Part shown: one piece after another, positions 26,401 to 36,147 of the stretch | Numbering within the stretch: the first letter of the stretch is position 1 | Layout of the letters: each line of letters starts with the position of its first letter | NCBI RefSeq assembly: GCF_039545455.1 | Contig: NZ_CP154467.1 | Coordinates: forward strand, 1,550,001 to 1,614,000 | Direction of reading: 5' to 3' | From: Brucella sp. BE17 | Lineage (GTDB): Bacteria; Pseudomonadota; Alphaproteobacteria; Rhizobiales; Rhizobiaceae | DNA length: 64,000 nt | Translations under genes and position numbers: made by a program | Notes under the pieces: generated by a model | The model's database searches: none | Seen by the model: the letters and a program-made list of their open reading frames with translations, nothing else | Told to the model about the DNA's origin: nothing

Positions 26401-26785
26401 CGGCTATAAGAACCGATTGCGTTAAACGGTACTTTTTAATCATATTGGTGCGAGAGCGCCTTTGCCGGCTACATGAATTGACAAGAAATACGCACTGCTT
26501 TCTCACCGAAAACCTACAAAATAACTTTAGAAAAAATCCCTAGGCAATGGGATATGTTTACGCAACCTCAAGGTTAGTCTCATGGATGAGCTCACGGTCG
26601 CCGTTATTTTAAGCAGCGCTACCACCGTTCTCACTTCGCGATTACGCCCTGATCTCGACTATCAGCAGAAGATTGCGCAGCAGCAATCAAAGTCTTTCCA
26701 AGAAGAGAATAATTTTTGCAAGCAGCATCAATGCAAGCAAAAGGCCGCTTGAAGCGGCCTTTTCAATTCTCATCGGATGGTCAGA
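26401..26785. other. 385-base gap between the nirK operon and the unknown membrane protein
   Basis: No well-supported gene. A 56-codon plus-strand frame (26582-26752) exists but runs into the terminator at 26739-26763 and lacks a clear ribosome site. The stretch is AT-rich and could be a junction left by insertion of the nirK module. Confidence 0.4.
26739..26763 (-). terminator. Terminator of the 478-residue membrane-protein gene
   Basis: The stem AAAAGGCCGC / GCGGCCTTTT with a 5-base loop lies 23 bases beyond the stop at 26786. It is nearly symmetric, so it can act on both strands. Confidence 0.85.
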
Positions 26786-28222
26786 TCAATTTGCCCCGAG
26801 TACATCAGTGAATGCTTTTTCGCCCGGCGCACCTTTTTCAAGACTGATGAGCGCCCGGCGTCCATTGCGGTAGGAAACTGGAATATCAATCCATTGCAGA
26901 CGGCGCATGAGCGACAGGTTGGTATCCTGCGCGGTACGGGCATCGTTGAGCCAGATAATAAAGAAATTATCCGCAATCTTCGAGGGCACTGCAATCAATG
27001 GATTGCCCGTCGCCTGCTCCGTATCCTTGAATGTAATACGCTGAACATTGTCTATTACACCGCCCGAAAAATCTTCTGGCGGGATAAAGACCATTTCAAT
27101 GAGATGGCTGGCTGGAATGGACTGATCGGTATTCTTGCGCACCGTCATTTTGAGCTGCAACTTACTGGTTGGCAGAGTGATGCTCCCACGCACTGCAGGT
27201 TCGTCCGGCTGGCCGTCACCAGGGCTTTCCTGAATGACCGACCATTCAACAGTGCCGCGTTCAACCGAACCCTGTTCGGTTCCGCCACGCTCTTCATAAA
27301 GCAACGCCTGCTGGCCCTGTGCCACCGGTTGCTGATCCGCGCTCTGGTTGCCAGGTGCTGCCGGAGCGGCAGAACCCGCCGATGTGGAAGCCGCTGTCGA
27401 CTTGCCTTCGCCGAGCGATTGAGCTTCTCCGGCAGGACCATCATCAACCTCGCTGCCGTCCGGCATAAGACGTTGTGTCAGTTTCTGCTCGTCATCAGGC
27501 TGTGGTGCGGGCGTCTGCGTATCGTCGCCGGGCGCATTGTTTTCCGCGTTTTCCGCAGGCTGCGTTGCGCTATTGTCCTTGTCCGTATTGGCGGGTGTGT
27601 CGCCAGAGGTAGAGGGCGCATCGCTGCGGCCAAGGCTTGAAGCCATTTCCTGCAGCTTTTCCTTGTTCGCCCATATGCCAAAGCCAATGCCAGCCAGGAC
27701 CAGAAGCGCCACAACGCCAGCAATCAGTCCCTTATAGGAACCTTTTTCCTTCGTTGTAGCGCGCTCGATATACTCGCTACGCCGGGCTTCGGCTTTTTCC
27801 TTTGCGCGGTCGAACTTGCTATCATCCCCGCGTTCGGAACCTATGGATGAATCATCCTCCTCATCGAGCGCAGGATCATAGCGCTCATGGTTGGATTCAT
27901 CCGAAAGTCTGGCACGCTCATTGACATCTTGCCAAGACCGATCATCGGCGTGTGCGCTTGTATCTCGAAGAAAATCCTCAAGCGCGTCTTCAGGAGGCTC
28001 CTCTACGACTGGAGCGAGCGGCGCATAAAACGCCTCCACTTGCTCAATAGCATCTTCGAGAAGGTCGCGCTGGCGGACTGCCACTGCCTGTGAAGCATTC
28101 GCCGTAACGAGCTTCTGCTCGATCGTGGCGCGCGCCTTGGCATAGACGCGCTGACGCAACTCGGGCGACTTGTCCGCCTGCGCGTCAATCGTCTTTTTCA
28201 GTACCGCTACAAAATCCGCCAT
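26786..28222 (-). CDS. Large single-span membrane protein of unknown function
   Basis: A 478-residue protein I do not recognise as a named family. Residues 1-70 form a helical cytoplasmic domain (MADFVAVLKKTIDAQADKSP and ARATIEQKL). An acidic, disordered stretch to about residue 160 leads to one membrane helix (about 167-188, LIAGVVALLVLAGIGFGIWA). The next 140 residues are low-complexity Ala/Ser/Asp/Gln/Pro. The last 150 residues form a compact, probably beta-rich domain (SVERGTVEWSVIQESPGDGQ, then PASHLIEMVFIPPEDFSGG and NFFIIWLNDARTAQDTNLSL). The topology suggests an envelope protein with a periplasmic sensor or binding domain. It stands alone with its own terminator. Confidence 0.75.
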   Translation of the reverse strand: MADFVAVLKKTIDAQADKSPELRQRVYAKARATIEQKLVTANASQAVAVRQRDLLEDAIEQVEAFYAPLAPVVEEPPEDALEDFLRDTSAHADDRSWQDVNERARLSDESNHERYDPALDEEDDSSIGSERGDDSKFDRAKEKAEARRSEYIERATTKEKGSYKGLIAGVVALLVLAGIGFGIWANKEKLQEMASSLGRSDAPSTSGDTPANTDKDNSATQPAENAENNAPGDDTQTPAPQPDDEQKLTQRLMPDGSEVDDGPAGEAQSLGEGKSTAASTSAGSAAPAAPGNQSADQQPVAQGQQALLYEERGGTEQGSVERGTVEWSVIQESPGDGQPDEPAVRGSITLPTSKLQLKMTVRKNTDQSIPASHLIEMVFIPPEDFSGGVIDNVQRITFKDTEQATGNPLIAVPSKIADNFFIIWLNDARTAQDTNLSLMRRLQWIDIPVSYRNGRRALISLEKGAPGEKAFTDVLGAN

Positions 28223-28356
28223 GCCGTCTTACCCAGTTTTCCGCGAGTATCAGATGGAATACATGTCTCAATAATCACAATAATCAAGGAAAATCAAAGG
28301 CGAACACAGAGATTAGGCAAAGTCTTTCAAAATGAACTGTCAGGCTATCAATAAAA

Positions 28357-28390
28357 AACACCCGATCCACCATCTGGCGAACCGGGTGTT
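28357..28390 (-). terminator. Rho-independent terminator of purA
   Basis: The stem AACACCCG / CGGGTGTT spans 28358-28390 with an A-run on its left, which is a T-run for leftward transcripts. It lies 18 bases past the purA stop. Confidence 0.8.
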
Positions 28391-28407
28391 CATGCATCAC
28401 AGAACGA

Positions 28408-29697
28408 TCAGTCGTGGAATGGATCGGTGACGAGAATGGTATCCTCGCGCTCAGGGCTGGTTGACAGCATGGCCACCGGTGCGCCGATCAGTTCTTCGAT
28501 ATGGCGGACATACTTGACCGCTTGCGCAGGCAAATCGTTCCAGGAACGCGCCCCAGCCGTCGTTTCCGACCAGCCTGGCAATGTTTCATAGATCGGCTTT
28601 ACGCGTGCCTGTGCGCCCATGGAAGATGGCAGATAGTCAATGCGCTTGCCATCGAGTTCGTAAGCGACACAAATCTTGATTTCTTCCAGACCGTCGAGCA
28701 CGTCAAGCTTGGTCAGCGCGATGCCGTTGATCCCCGATGTACGGACTGTCTGACGCACGATCACCGCATCGAACCAGCCGCAACGACGCTTGCGGCCTGT
28801 CACCACGCCGAATTCATGTCCCTTTGTGCCAAGAAATACGCCGATTTCATCGTCAAGTTCAGTCGGGAACGGTCCCTCGCCCACACGCGTCGTATAGGCT
28901 TTGGTGATGCCAAGCACATAGCCGATTGCCGTAGGTCCGAGACCTGAACCGGCAGCCGCTTGACCAGCCACCGTATTGGAGGAGGTCACGAAAGGATAAG
29001 TGCCGTGGTCGTTGTCGAGAAGCGCACCTTGCGCACCTTCAAAAAGGATACGGTCACCGGCCTTGCGGCGCTCATCGAGCACACGCCAGACCTGATCGAT
29101 ATAAGGGAGTATCTGGTCAGCGACCGATGTCAGTTCGGTCAGAATGGTATCGACCGCGATTTCTTCAAGGCCCATGCCGCGGCGCAGCAGATTGTGATGC
29201 GTCAGCAGGCGTTCGATCTTGGGCTTTAATGTTTCGGGTTCCGCCAGATCGATGACACGGATGGCGCGACGACCAACCTTGTCTTCATAAGCGGGGCCAA
29301 TGCCGCGCTTGGTCGTGCCGATTTTCAGGCCCGATGTCGAGCCTTCGCGCATGGCATCAAGCTCGCGATGGACAGACAGAATCAGCGGCGCGTTTTCCGC
29401 AATACGCAGAATATCGGGGGAAATTTCGATCCCCTGCCCGCGCAGCTTTTCAACTTCGGCCACGAAATGATGCGGGTCGACCACCACACCATTGCCGATC
29501 ACGCTGAGCTTGCCGCGCACAAGACCCGAAGGCAGCAGCGAAAGCTTGTAGCTGACGCCATCAATGACAAGCGTATGACCGGCATTGTGACCGCCCTGAT
29601 AGCGCACGATGACATCGGCACGCTCGGACAGCCAGTCCACAATCTTACCCTTGCCCTCGTCGCCCCATTGCGACCCGACGACAACCACATTAGCCAT
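28408..29697 (-). CDS. purA: Adenylosuccinate synthetase
   Basis: Catalyses the GTP-dependent joining of IMP and aspartate to adenylosuccinate, the first committed step to AMP. The N-terminal P-loop region is [16 protein letters not shown], with the catalytic Asp13/His41-type residues (DEGKGK and [10 protein letters not shown]). [18 protein letters not shown] and [20 protein letters not shown] follow. The C-terminal GTP-binding region ends [16 protein letters not shown]. The 429-residue length is normal. It is monocistronic: a terminator follows and about 210 bases of leader precede it. Confidence 0.97.
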   Translation of the reverse strand: MANVVVVGSQWGDEGKGKIVDWLSERADVIVRYQGGHNAGHTLVIDGVSYKLSLLPSGLVRGKLSVIGNGVVVDPHHFVAEVEKLRGQGIEISPDILRIAENAPLILSVHRELDAMREGSTSGLKIGTTKRGIGPAYEDKVGRRAIRVIDLAEPETLKPKIERLLTHHNLLRRGMGLEEIAVDTILTELTSVADQILPYIDQVWRVLDERRKAGDRILFEGAQGALLDNDHGTYPFVTSSNTVAGQAAAGSGLGPTAIGYVLGITKAYTTRVGEGPFPTELDDEIGVFLGTKGHEFGVVTGRKRRCGWFDAVIVRQTVRTSGINGIALTKLDVLDGLEEIKICVAYELDGKRIDYLPSSMGAQARVKPIYETLPGWSETTAGARSWNDLPAQAVKYVRHIEELIGAPVAMLSTSPEREDTILVTDPFHD

Positions 29698-29906
29698 TTA
29701 AGAAAACTCCTCGGTCGGCGTAAAAACGAAAGAATTAAAACGCGCCTGCTTCAACAGGAGACGTTCCAAGCCGTGTTAACAGTCCAAGGATCGCGAGCGC
29801 GCCGTTCGGTCAACGGGGTGCTGATCCCTCGTCTCTATACCGAGTGAATCGCTTATGCGCGACTCTTTCGTGCAAAAAAACAGTGATTTTTAATCAGATG
29901 AAACGG

Positions 29907-30416
29907 CTATCCCGTCCGAACCATGTAACGGGCGTCGTCCGAATAGCTTTTCAGCTTCGTCTCAAGCTCCGGCAGATCGCGGATGACAAAGCCCTTCTTC
30001 TCCCAGAAGCCACCTGAATTATTGACCGCAACCAATGCCATGGTGAGAAAACCGTCAGCCTCCGCCTGTTCTGCCATAAGCGTAAGGACACGCGTTGCAA
30101 CGCCGCCAGAACGGGCCACAGGCAACAGCGCAATATCATGGATGTAATAGGTGTTGCAGCCTTCCGGAAATTTTCCCAGAACACTGTTGAGCGCTGGCAA
30201 GGTATCTAGTTTCCACGGATGGCTGATAGCATAGCCGAGAATGTCATCCTTGCTGGTATAGACGAAACAACCCGCCGGATAAAGGCTGAGGCGGTCAAGA
30301 AAGACCGCCTCTTCTTCAAAAAAATCGGGATGTACAAGCCCAGCCACGGCCAACACACCCGCTATATCACTTGCGTGCATGGGCCGCCATTCAGCCTGTA
30401 CTATCTCCGATGTCAT
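29907..30416 (-). CDS. GNAT family N-acetyltransferase
   Basis: Predicted cytoplasmic acetyl-CoA-dependent acyltransferase of 169 residues. The core GNAT beta strand and pyrophosphate-loop region are seen as YYIHDIALLPVARSGGVATR, followed by VLTLMAEQAEADGFLTMALV and a C-terminal WEKKGFVIRD segment typical of the fold. The start lies 3 bases beyond the serA stop, so it is read as the last gene of a serA operon. The acceptor could be an amino acid, a protein or an antibiotic; the sequence does not say. A role tied to serine metabolism is only suggested by position. Confidence 0.85.
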   Translation of the reverse strand: MTSEIVQAEWRPMHASDIAGVLAVAGLVHPDFFEEEAVFLDRLSLYPAGCFVYTSKDDILGYAISHPWKLDTLPALNSVLGKFPEGCNTYYIHDIALLPVARSGGVATRVLTLMAEQAEADGFLTMALVAVNNSGGFWEKKGFVIRDLPELETKLKSYSDDARYMVRTG

Positions 30417-30419
30417 GTC

Positions 30420-32021
30420 TCACGCTTCTCCGACAGGAAACTCTAGGGGTGTTGCCGCATTGATTGCGTCCTGAGCAATCAATTCGTCAAGAGCTGCTTG
30501 TGGAATTCGCTCATCCACATAAAGCATGGCAATCGCATCCCCACCCGCACGGTCACGTCCCAGAGAGAAATTCGCGATGTTGACATTATGCTTGCCGCAG
30601 ATCGTGCCCAGCAAACCGATCATGCCCGGAATATCGACATTGGTCACATAAAGCATATGCGGGCCGACTTCGGCGTCAAGATTGATACCCTTGATCTGGA
30701 TGAAGCGCGGCTTGCCATCAGAGAAACAGGTTCCGGCTATGGAACGCTCACGCAACGGGGTTTTGACCGTTAGCTTGATATAACCGTCGAAAATGCCCGA
30801 TTTATCACGCTTGACTTCAGAGACGATGATGCCGCGTTCCTTGACCATGATGGGAGCCGACACCATGTTGACATCCGCCACCTGCGGTCGAATAAGTCCA
30901 GCAAGGGCTGCACTCAAAAGTGCGCGTGTGTTCATCGTGGCAGTCGCCCCGTCAAAAAGCACCTCCACTTCCTGGATAGGCTCGTCCGTCACCTGACCGA
31001 CAAAAGCACCCAGAACTTCGGCGAGCTTGACGAAAGGTCGCAAACGCGGTGCCTCTTCCGCCGTAATCGACGGCATGTTGATGGCATTGGAAACGGCCCC
31101 CTTGATCAGGTAATCCGACATCTGCTCGGCAACCTGAAGTGCTACATTTTCCTGTGCTTCAGAGGTCGAAGCGCCCAGATGCGGCGTGCAAACGACATTG
31201 GGCAGCAAGAAAAGCTCGTTTTCGGTCGCTGGCTCGGTTTCGTAAACATCGATACCGGCACCGGCCACATGACCGGACTTAAGCGCTTCCACCAGATCTT
31301 TCTCGACGATCAGGCCGCCGCGTGCGCAATTGACAATTCGAACGCCCGGTTTGGTCTTGGCGAGGTTTTCCGCATTGATGATATTGCGCGTCTTGTCGGT
31401 CAGCGGCGTATGAAGCGTGATGAAATCGGCGCGTGCCAGAAGATCATCCAGTTCGACCTTTTCCACGCCAAGTTCCTGGGCGCGAGCTTCTGAAAGGAAG
31501 GGATCGAACGCCACCACATTCATTTTAAGGCCAATCGCCCGCGTCGCCACCACGGCACCGATATTACCGCAGCCAATGATCCCGAGCGTCTTTCCGGTGA
31601 TTTCAACGCCCATGAAGCGGTTCTTTTCCCACTTTCCGGCGCGCGTAGACGTGTCAGCTTCAGGAAGTTGGCGTGCAACCGCAAACATCAATGCGATGGC
31701 ATGCTCTGCCGTGGTGATCGAATTGCCGAAGGGCGTATTCATGACAATGATACCGCGGCGCGATGCGGCCGGAATATCAACATTATCGACGCCGATCCCG
31801 GCACGTCCGACAACTTTCAGATTTTTGGCGCTGGCAATCAGTTTTTCGGTAACTTTTGTGGCCGAACGGATCGCCAGACCGTCATACTGGCCAATCACTT
31901 CGAGAAGCTTTTCCTTGTCCTTGCCGAGATCCGGCAGATAATCGACATCAACGCCGCGATCCTTGAAAATCTGGACGGCAGTGGGTGAAAGCTTGTCGGA
32001 TACGAGAACACGAGGTGCCAT
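30420..32021 (-). CDS. serA: D-3-phosphoglycerate dehydrogenase
   Basis: First step of serine synthesis: oxidises 3-phosphoglycerate to 3-phosphohydroxypyruvate with NAD. The ATG at 32021 has AAGGAGG upstream, giving 533 residues, the long type. The substrate-binding half starts VLVSDKLSPTAVQIF. The NAD fold holds GIIGCGNIGAVVATRAIGL, the catalytic arginine lies in NCARGGLI, and the catalytic histidine is in TPHLGAST. An intervening domain leads to a C-terminal ACT domain (VDIPGMIGLLGTICGKHNVN) that commonly senses serine. It is downstream of serC in the same direction across a 143-base gap. Confidence 0.97.
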   Translation of the reverse strand: MAPRVLVSDKLSPTAVQIFKDRGVDVDYLPDLGKDKEKLLEVIGQYDGLAIRSATKVTEKLIASAKNLKVVGRAGIGVDNVDIPAASRRGIIVMNTPFGNSITTAEHAIALMFAVARQLPEADTSTRAGKWEKNRFMGVEITGKTLGIIGCGNIGAVVATRAIGLKMNVVAFDPFLSEARAQELGVEKVELDDLLARADFITLHTPLTDKTRNIINAENLAKTKPGVRIVNCARGGLIVEKDLVEALKSGHVAGAGIDVYETEPATENELFLLPNVVCTPHLGASTSEAQENVALQVAEQMSDYLIKGAVSNAINMPSITAEEAPRLRPFVKLAEVLGAFVGQVTDEPIQEVEVLFDGATATMNTRALLSAALAGLIRPQVADVNMVSAPIMVKERGIIVSEVKRDKSGIFDGYIKLTVKTPLRERSIAGTCFSDGKPRFIQIKGINLDAEVGPHMLYVTNVDIPGMIGLLGTICGKHNVNIANFSLGRDRAGGDAIAMLYVDERIPQAALDELIAQDAINAATPLEFPVGEA

Positions 32022-32164
32022 CAAGGCCTCCTTCAATCTGTTCAGTGCCTGGCAATTCCAGCATATCGGTCATGTGTACCGCTTGCTGAAAATGCTGCAA
32101 AACAAAGGGGAAATCATAAACCACGCGCGTCCCAACACACGCATGGTTCATTCATAAAATGAAT

Positions 32165-33340
32165 TCAGGCAGCAGCTTTGAGCGCTGCCTTCTCAGTCTG
32201 AAATGCCCATTCAAGCCAATGGGTCAGCGCTTCAAGGTCAGAAGCCTCGACCGTAGCGCCTGCCCAAATACGCAAGCCAGACGGTGCATCGCGATAAGCG
32301 CCGATGTCATAGGCAACGCCTTCCTTATCGAGCACTGTAACGATTGCTTTGGCAAAAGCCGCCTGTTGATCGGCAGAGAGTGCTGTCACTTCAGGGTCGA
32401 CGATTGTGAGACACACGGATGTATTGGAGCGCGTTTCAGGCCTTTGCGCCAGATTGGCAATCCATGGCGTCTTCTGGATAAAGGCGTCGAGAACGGCAAA
32501 ATTTGTATCCGCGCGGCCTACCAGACCATCCAGACCGCCAACCGAACGCGCCCAGCTCAGCGCGTCGAGATAATCTTCGACACAGAGCATCGAAGGCGTG
32601 TTGATGGTTTCACCGACAAAAATACCTTCGATCAGCTTGCCGCCCTTCGTCATGCGGAAAATTTTGGGCAGCGGCCATGCTGGCTTGTAGCTTTCCAGAC
32701 GCTCGACCGCACGTGGGCTGAGGATCAGAATTCCATGGGCGCCTTCACCGCCCAGCACTTTTTGCCAAGAGAAGGTGACAACATCGAGCTTGGCAAAATC
32801 AAGGCGCTGCGCAAAAGCCGCCGATGTTGCGTCGCAAATCGTCAGGCCTTCACGCGTTGCCGGAATGAAATCCGCATTGGGAACACGCACGCCCGATGTC
32901 GTGCCATTCCATGTGAAGACGACATCACGGTCGAAATCAACTTTGGAGAAATCAACCAACTCTCCATAGGGCGCTTCAAACTGGCGAACATCATCGAGCT
33001 TGAGCTGTTTTATCACATCTGTGACCCAGCCCGAGCCAAAGCTTTCCCACGCGACCATATCAACACCGCGTGCGCCGAGCAGTGACCACAGCGCCATCTC
33101 GACCGCGCCCGTATCGGATGCAGGCACGATGCCGATGCGGTAATCGGCAGGAACGCCGAGAATTTCGCGAGTAAGGTCGATGGCTTCTTTCAGCTTGGTC
33201 TTGCCGATTTTCGCACGATGCGAGCGGCCAAGCGGAGTATCGGCAAGCGCATCAAGCGACCAGCCGGGGCGTTTTGCACAGGGACCAGATGAAAAATTAG
33301 GGGTAGCCGGGCGCGTGGCCGGCTTGGCAATCGTCGTCAT
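32165..33340 (-). CDS. serC: Phosphoserine aminotransferase
   Basis: Pyridoxal-phosphate enzyme converting 3-phosphohydroxypyruvate and glutamate to phosphoserine. The ATG at 33340 follows AGGAAAC and gives [16 protein letters not shown], 391 residues. The cofactor lysine lies in [15 protein letters not shown] and the substrate region in RRSHRAK-like [13 protein letters not shown]. The alphaproteobacterial subgroup features are present ([20 protein letters not shown]). serC is followed by serA, so the first two pathway enzymes are encoded together. A candidate serC leader RNA precedes it. Confidence 0.96.
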   Translation of the reverse strand: MTTIAKPATRPATPNFSSGPCAKRPGWSLDALADTPLGRSHRAKIGKTKLKEAIDLTREILGVPADYRIGIVPASDTGAVEMALWSLLGARGVDMVAWESFGSGWVTDVIKQLKLDDVRQFEAPYGELVDFSKVDFDRDVVFTWNGTTSGVRVPNADFIPATREGLTICDATSAAFAQRLDFAKLDVVTFSWQKVLGGEGAHGILILSPRAVERLESYKPAWPLPKIFRMTKGGKLIEGIFVGETINTPSMLCVEDYLDALSWARSVGGLDGLVGRADTNFAVLDAFIQKTPWIANLAQRPETRSNTSVCLTIVDPEVTALSADQQAAFAKAIVTVLDKEGVAYDIGAYRDAPSGLRIWAGATVEASDLEALTHWLEWAFQTEKAALKAAA

Positions 33341-33398
33341 TTTGTTTCCTATCCTCACAGATAGCACGCGCCTCGTTGGGGAGGCGTGGCCCGCTGAT
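33341..33398 (-). promoter_or_regulatory. Candidate serC leader RNA motif
   Basis: On the minus strand the 58 bases ahead of serC hold a hairpin with stem GCCTC / GAGGC around CCCAAC, then CTGTGAGGATAGGAAAC just before the ATG. An RNA motif named serC has been described upstream of serC in alphaproteobacteria. The position and the purine-rich end fit that motif from memory, but no covariance model was run. Confidence 0.55.
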
Positions 33399-33493
33399 GA
33401 AGATATCGAAAAGCAAAATTTTCACAAGATGACTTTGCGTATTTATTTCTTAAACACGACCGAACGACATGGCGGTGCAAAAAAGAACGAAAC

Positions 33494-34177
33494 CTACCAG
33501 GTGGCGACGCGCAGACCGGCGCGCAACTGGTGCGATTTGATGTCTTTGTCGCTCAGCGTTACGCCACCGCCGCTGGCAACATTACCGCCATTAATGACGC
33601 CATAACGATAGCCAAGGTCAAGTTTGACATTTTCAGTCAGATCGACTGCAATGCCCGCCATCAACGCCCATGCGAAACGGTAATCGTCATCCGACTTGAT
33701 GTCGCCATAGCTGCTGTCAATTGAGTAGCGGACATTGGCGACACCCAACCCGGCACCAAGATACGGCGTAACGCCGGCCAGATTGCCGATATCGACATAA
33801 GCGTTGGCCATAACGTCCCAACTGCGCAGCTTGGCCGGGAAACCATTAACATCCTGACGCGAATAGCCCGCCGTTACGTCTGCACGCAGATAATCGTTGA
33901 AGTGATAACCGACACCGATCGACGGAGCCAGACCCTTGTCCAGATCGAAGCTGCGCGCAACGCGATTATCGGCAGTATCAACCGCTTTGATCCCGCCTTT
34001 CGTCGAAATATCATAGCCAAGGTCACCGCGCAGGTACCATCCGCTGATTGCCTTGGGCGCCATCACGACCTCGGGCACCGAAGCCTCGTCGAGTAGATCA
34101 GAAGCGAGTGCCTGCTGCGACATGGCAACAATCGATGCCACGACACCGGCAAAGGCAATTTTCATAATTCCGTTCAT
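33494..34177 (-). CDS. Outer-membrane beta-barrel protein, Omp25/31-like
   Basis: Eight-stranded type outer-membrane protein of about 228 residues. The signal peptide (about MKIAFAGVVASIVAMSQQAL, ending ALA) leads to SDLLDEASVPEV. Alternating strands follow, such as WYLRGDLGYDIST, APSIGVGYHFNDYLRADVTA, TPYLGAGLGVANVRY and VKLDLGYRYGVI. The chain ends in an aromatic residue (LRVATW) as needed for Bam-dependent insertion. The pattern resembles the Omp25/Omp31 surface proteins of Brucellaceae. ATGs at 34177 and 34165 are both possible. It is monocistronic and upstream of serC in the same direction. Confidence 0.85.
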   Translation of the reverse strand: MNGIMKIAFAGVVASIVAMSQQALASDLLDEASVPEVVMAPKAISGWYLRGDLGYDISTKGGIKAVDTADNRVARSFDLDKGLAPSIGVGYHFNDYLRADVTAGYSRQDVNGFPAKLRSWDVMANAYVDIGNLAGVTPYLGAGLGVANVRYSIDSSYGDIKSDDDYRFAWALMAGIAVDLTENVKLDLGYRYGVINGGNVASGGGVTLSDKDIKSHQLRAGLRVATW

Positions 34178-34300
34178 TACTCGTCCCGTTCCGTAGCGCA
34201 ATTTCGTCGGCTTTCGGGCGAGCCTATGTTGAAGAAGTTAAATATAAATTAACCATGTTTTTTAACCCATGGAATGAAGCATATCGTATCTACAAACGAA

Positions 34301-34327
34301 AACAGCGCGGGGAAAACCGCGCTGTTT
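34301..34327 (-). terminator. Rho-independent terminator of glmM
   Basis: The stem AACAGCGCGG / CCGCGCTGTT with a GGAAAA loop lies about 25 bases beyond the glmM stop. Confidence 0.75.
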
Positions 34328-34351
34328 TTTATTCTATCTCTGACCACCCGA

Positions 34352-35704
34352 TCAGGCAGCGGTGCGTATCGACGAGATCACATCCACGATATCGTTAACG
34401 ACCTTCTCCACCAGTGCCCGATCATCGCCCTCGGCCATGACGCGGATGAGCGGTTCAGTCCCCGAAGGGCGAATGACCAGCCGTCCTTGCTTACCCAGAC
34501 GCTCCTGCGCCTCGTCGATGGCGCTCTTGACGTTCTTGTTTTCAAGCGGCTTACCGCCACTGGTACGAACGTTTTTCAAAAGCTGCGGCACCGGCTCGAA
34601 ACGCCGACAGACTTCACTCAGCGGCTTTCCAATTTCCTGCACGACGGCCAAAATCTGCAAGGCAGAGATCAATCCGTCGCCTGTCGTGGCAAAATCCGAC
34701 AGCACGATATGGCCGGATTGTTCACCGCCGACATTGAAACCATGCTCACGCATGTGCTCGACAACATAGCGGTCGCCGACTTTGGTGCGGGCAAGTGTCA
34801 GGTGATGATCAGCCAGAAAACGTTCAAGGCCAAGATTGGACATGATGGTTGCAACGATACCACCACCCGTCAGACGATCCGACTTTGCCCAGGATTCGGC
34901 AATCACCGCCATCAACTGGTCGCCATCAATCACGGTTCCCGTTTCATCGACCAGCAGCACACGGTCCGCATCGCCGTCCAGTGCGATACCGACATCGGCG
35001 CGCACTTCATGCACCTTTTTCATGAGGCCAATCGGATGGGTTGAGCCGCAATCCTCATTGATATTGATACCGTTCGGCTCGTCGTTAATGGTGATAACTT
35101 CCGCACCCAATTCCCAAAGGGCTGCGGGCGCCACCTTGTAGCCCGCCCCATTTGCACAGTCGATCACGATCCTGAGGCCCGCCAGTGATATATTTCGTGG
35201 CAGTGTGCGCTTGGCGAATTCGATATAGCGATAAATATCACCGTCAACGCGCTTGGCCTTGCCGATTGCACCATGGCTTGCCAGCAGCGACGACAGATCG
35301 CCTTCGATCCGCCGTTCGATTTCCTGTTCAAGCGCATCGGAGAGCTTGAAACCATCAGGACCAAACAATTTGATGCCATTATCGTAGAACGGATTATGTG
35401 ACGCCGAAATCATCACGCCGATATCGGCGCGCAAGGAGCGGCAAAGCATCGCGACAGCGGGCGTCGGAATGGGTCCTAGCAAAAAAACGTCCATACCAGC
35501 AGCTGTAAAACCCGCGACAAGTGCGTTTTCAAGCATATAGCCCGAACGGCGTGTATCCTTGCCAATCACCACACGCGAGGTCTGGCCTGAATTACGGAAA
35601 ATATGACCGACGGCCATACCGACCTTCATGGCAATATCTGGCGTCATGGGAAAACTGTTCGCCTGCCCGCGAATACCGTCGGTTCCAAAATATTTCCGTG
35701 TCAT
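34352..35704 (-). CDS. glmM: Phosphoglucosamine mutase
   Basis: Interconverts glucosamine-6-phosphate and glucosamine-1-phosphate, feeding UDP-GlcNAc for peptidoglycan and lipopolysaccharide. The ATG at 35704 ([19 protein letters not shown]) with AAGGCTAAG upstream gives 450 residues, the family length. The active serine is in [20 protein letters not shown]. The metal loop is [12 protein letters not shown] and the sugar loop is GGEQSGHI. The phosphate-binding end is [15 protein letters not shown]. It is downstream of ftsH in the same direction, a common pairing in proteobacteria, separated here by about 440 bases. Confidence 0.97.
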   Translation of the reverse strand: MTRKYFGTDGIRGQANSFPMTPDIAMKVGMAVGHIFRNSGQTSRVVIGKDTRRSGYMLENALVAGFTAAGMDVFLLGPIPTPAVAMLCRSLRADIGVMISASHNPFYDNGIKLFGPDGFKLSDALEQEIERRIEGDLSSLLASHGAIGKAKRVDGDIYRYIEFAKRTLPRNISLAGLRIVIDCANGAGYKVAPAALWELGAEVITINDEPNGININEDCGSTHPIGLMKKVHEVRADVGIALDGDADRVLLVDETGTVIDGDQLMAVIAESWAKSDRLTGGGIVATIMSNLGLERFLADHHLTLARTKVGDRYVVEHMREHGFNVGGEQSGHIVLSDFATTGDGLISALQILAVVQEIGKPLSEVCRRFEPVPQLLKNVRTSGGKPLENKNVKSAIDEAQERLGKQGRLVIRPSGTEPLIRVMAEGDDRALVEKVVNDIVDVISSIRTAA

Positions 35705-36147
35705 ATTCTTAGCCTTACGTTGAGCCATGCCGTAATTTCCGCGCCGTCTAATATATGCCGCACATGAAATCCCGGCGCAACAATCGCAGATAGTGATTGA
35801 GTGCCAATGCATGCACCAGAGCGGTTTTTCCGATCTTCAATTAACGGAACCGCTCCATCTGTTTCATTCTCTGCATTACCAGGTACAAAACTTTTACTGA
35901 AAACACCCGGTATAGTTTATTATTCTCTAACCTGAAGAACGCGTATCTTATCAGTTTGCGCTCTCATATCCTAAAACGCATGTCCCTTGCAATTTCAACT
36001 TTTAGGCCGGGACATGGGAAACCACTTCGATTTTCATGATGCGCTGAAATCGTTAATCAAGCTTTGCGTGCGCAAACCTTACACTCTTGCACAAGAAAAA
36101 GCCGGGCATGATACCCGGCTTCTCCAATTTCAGTTCCGCACATCCAC
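35705..36147. repeat. 443-base gap between ftsH and glmM with two palindromic elements
   Basis: No gene is supported. At 35819-35855 an interrupted palindrome has GAGCGGT and CCGCTC arms with inner TTCCG / CGGAA pairs. At 35979-36016 a second has perfect arms CATGTCCC / GGGACATG. Part of the second (CAACTTTTAGGCCGGGACA) recurs with small changes at 51198. These look like the short intergenic repeats scattered in Rhizobiales genomes. Confidence 0.6.
36099..36121 (-). terminator. Terminator of ftsH
   Basis: The stem AAGCCGGG / CCCGGCTT around a CATGATA loop lies about 27 bases past the ftsH stop, with an A-run on its left that reads as T for leftward transcripts. Confidence 0.8.

Noticed and set aside
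26582..26752. 56-codon plus-strand frame before the unknown membrane protein
   Set aside because: Its 3' end is inside a strong terminator hairpin, it lacks a clear ribosome site, and its composition does not suggest a fold.
32159..33085. 308-codon plus-strand frame
   Set aside because: Antisense to serC with no recognisable protein features.
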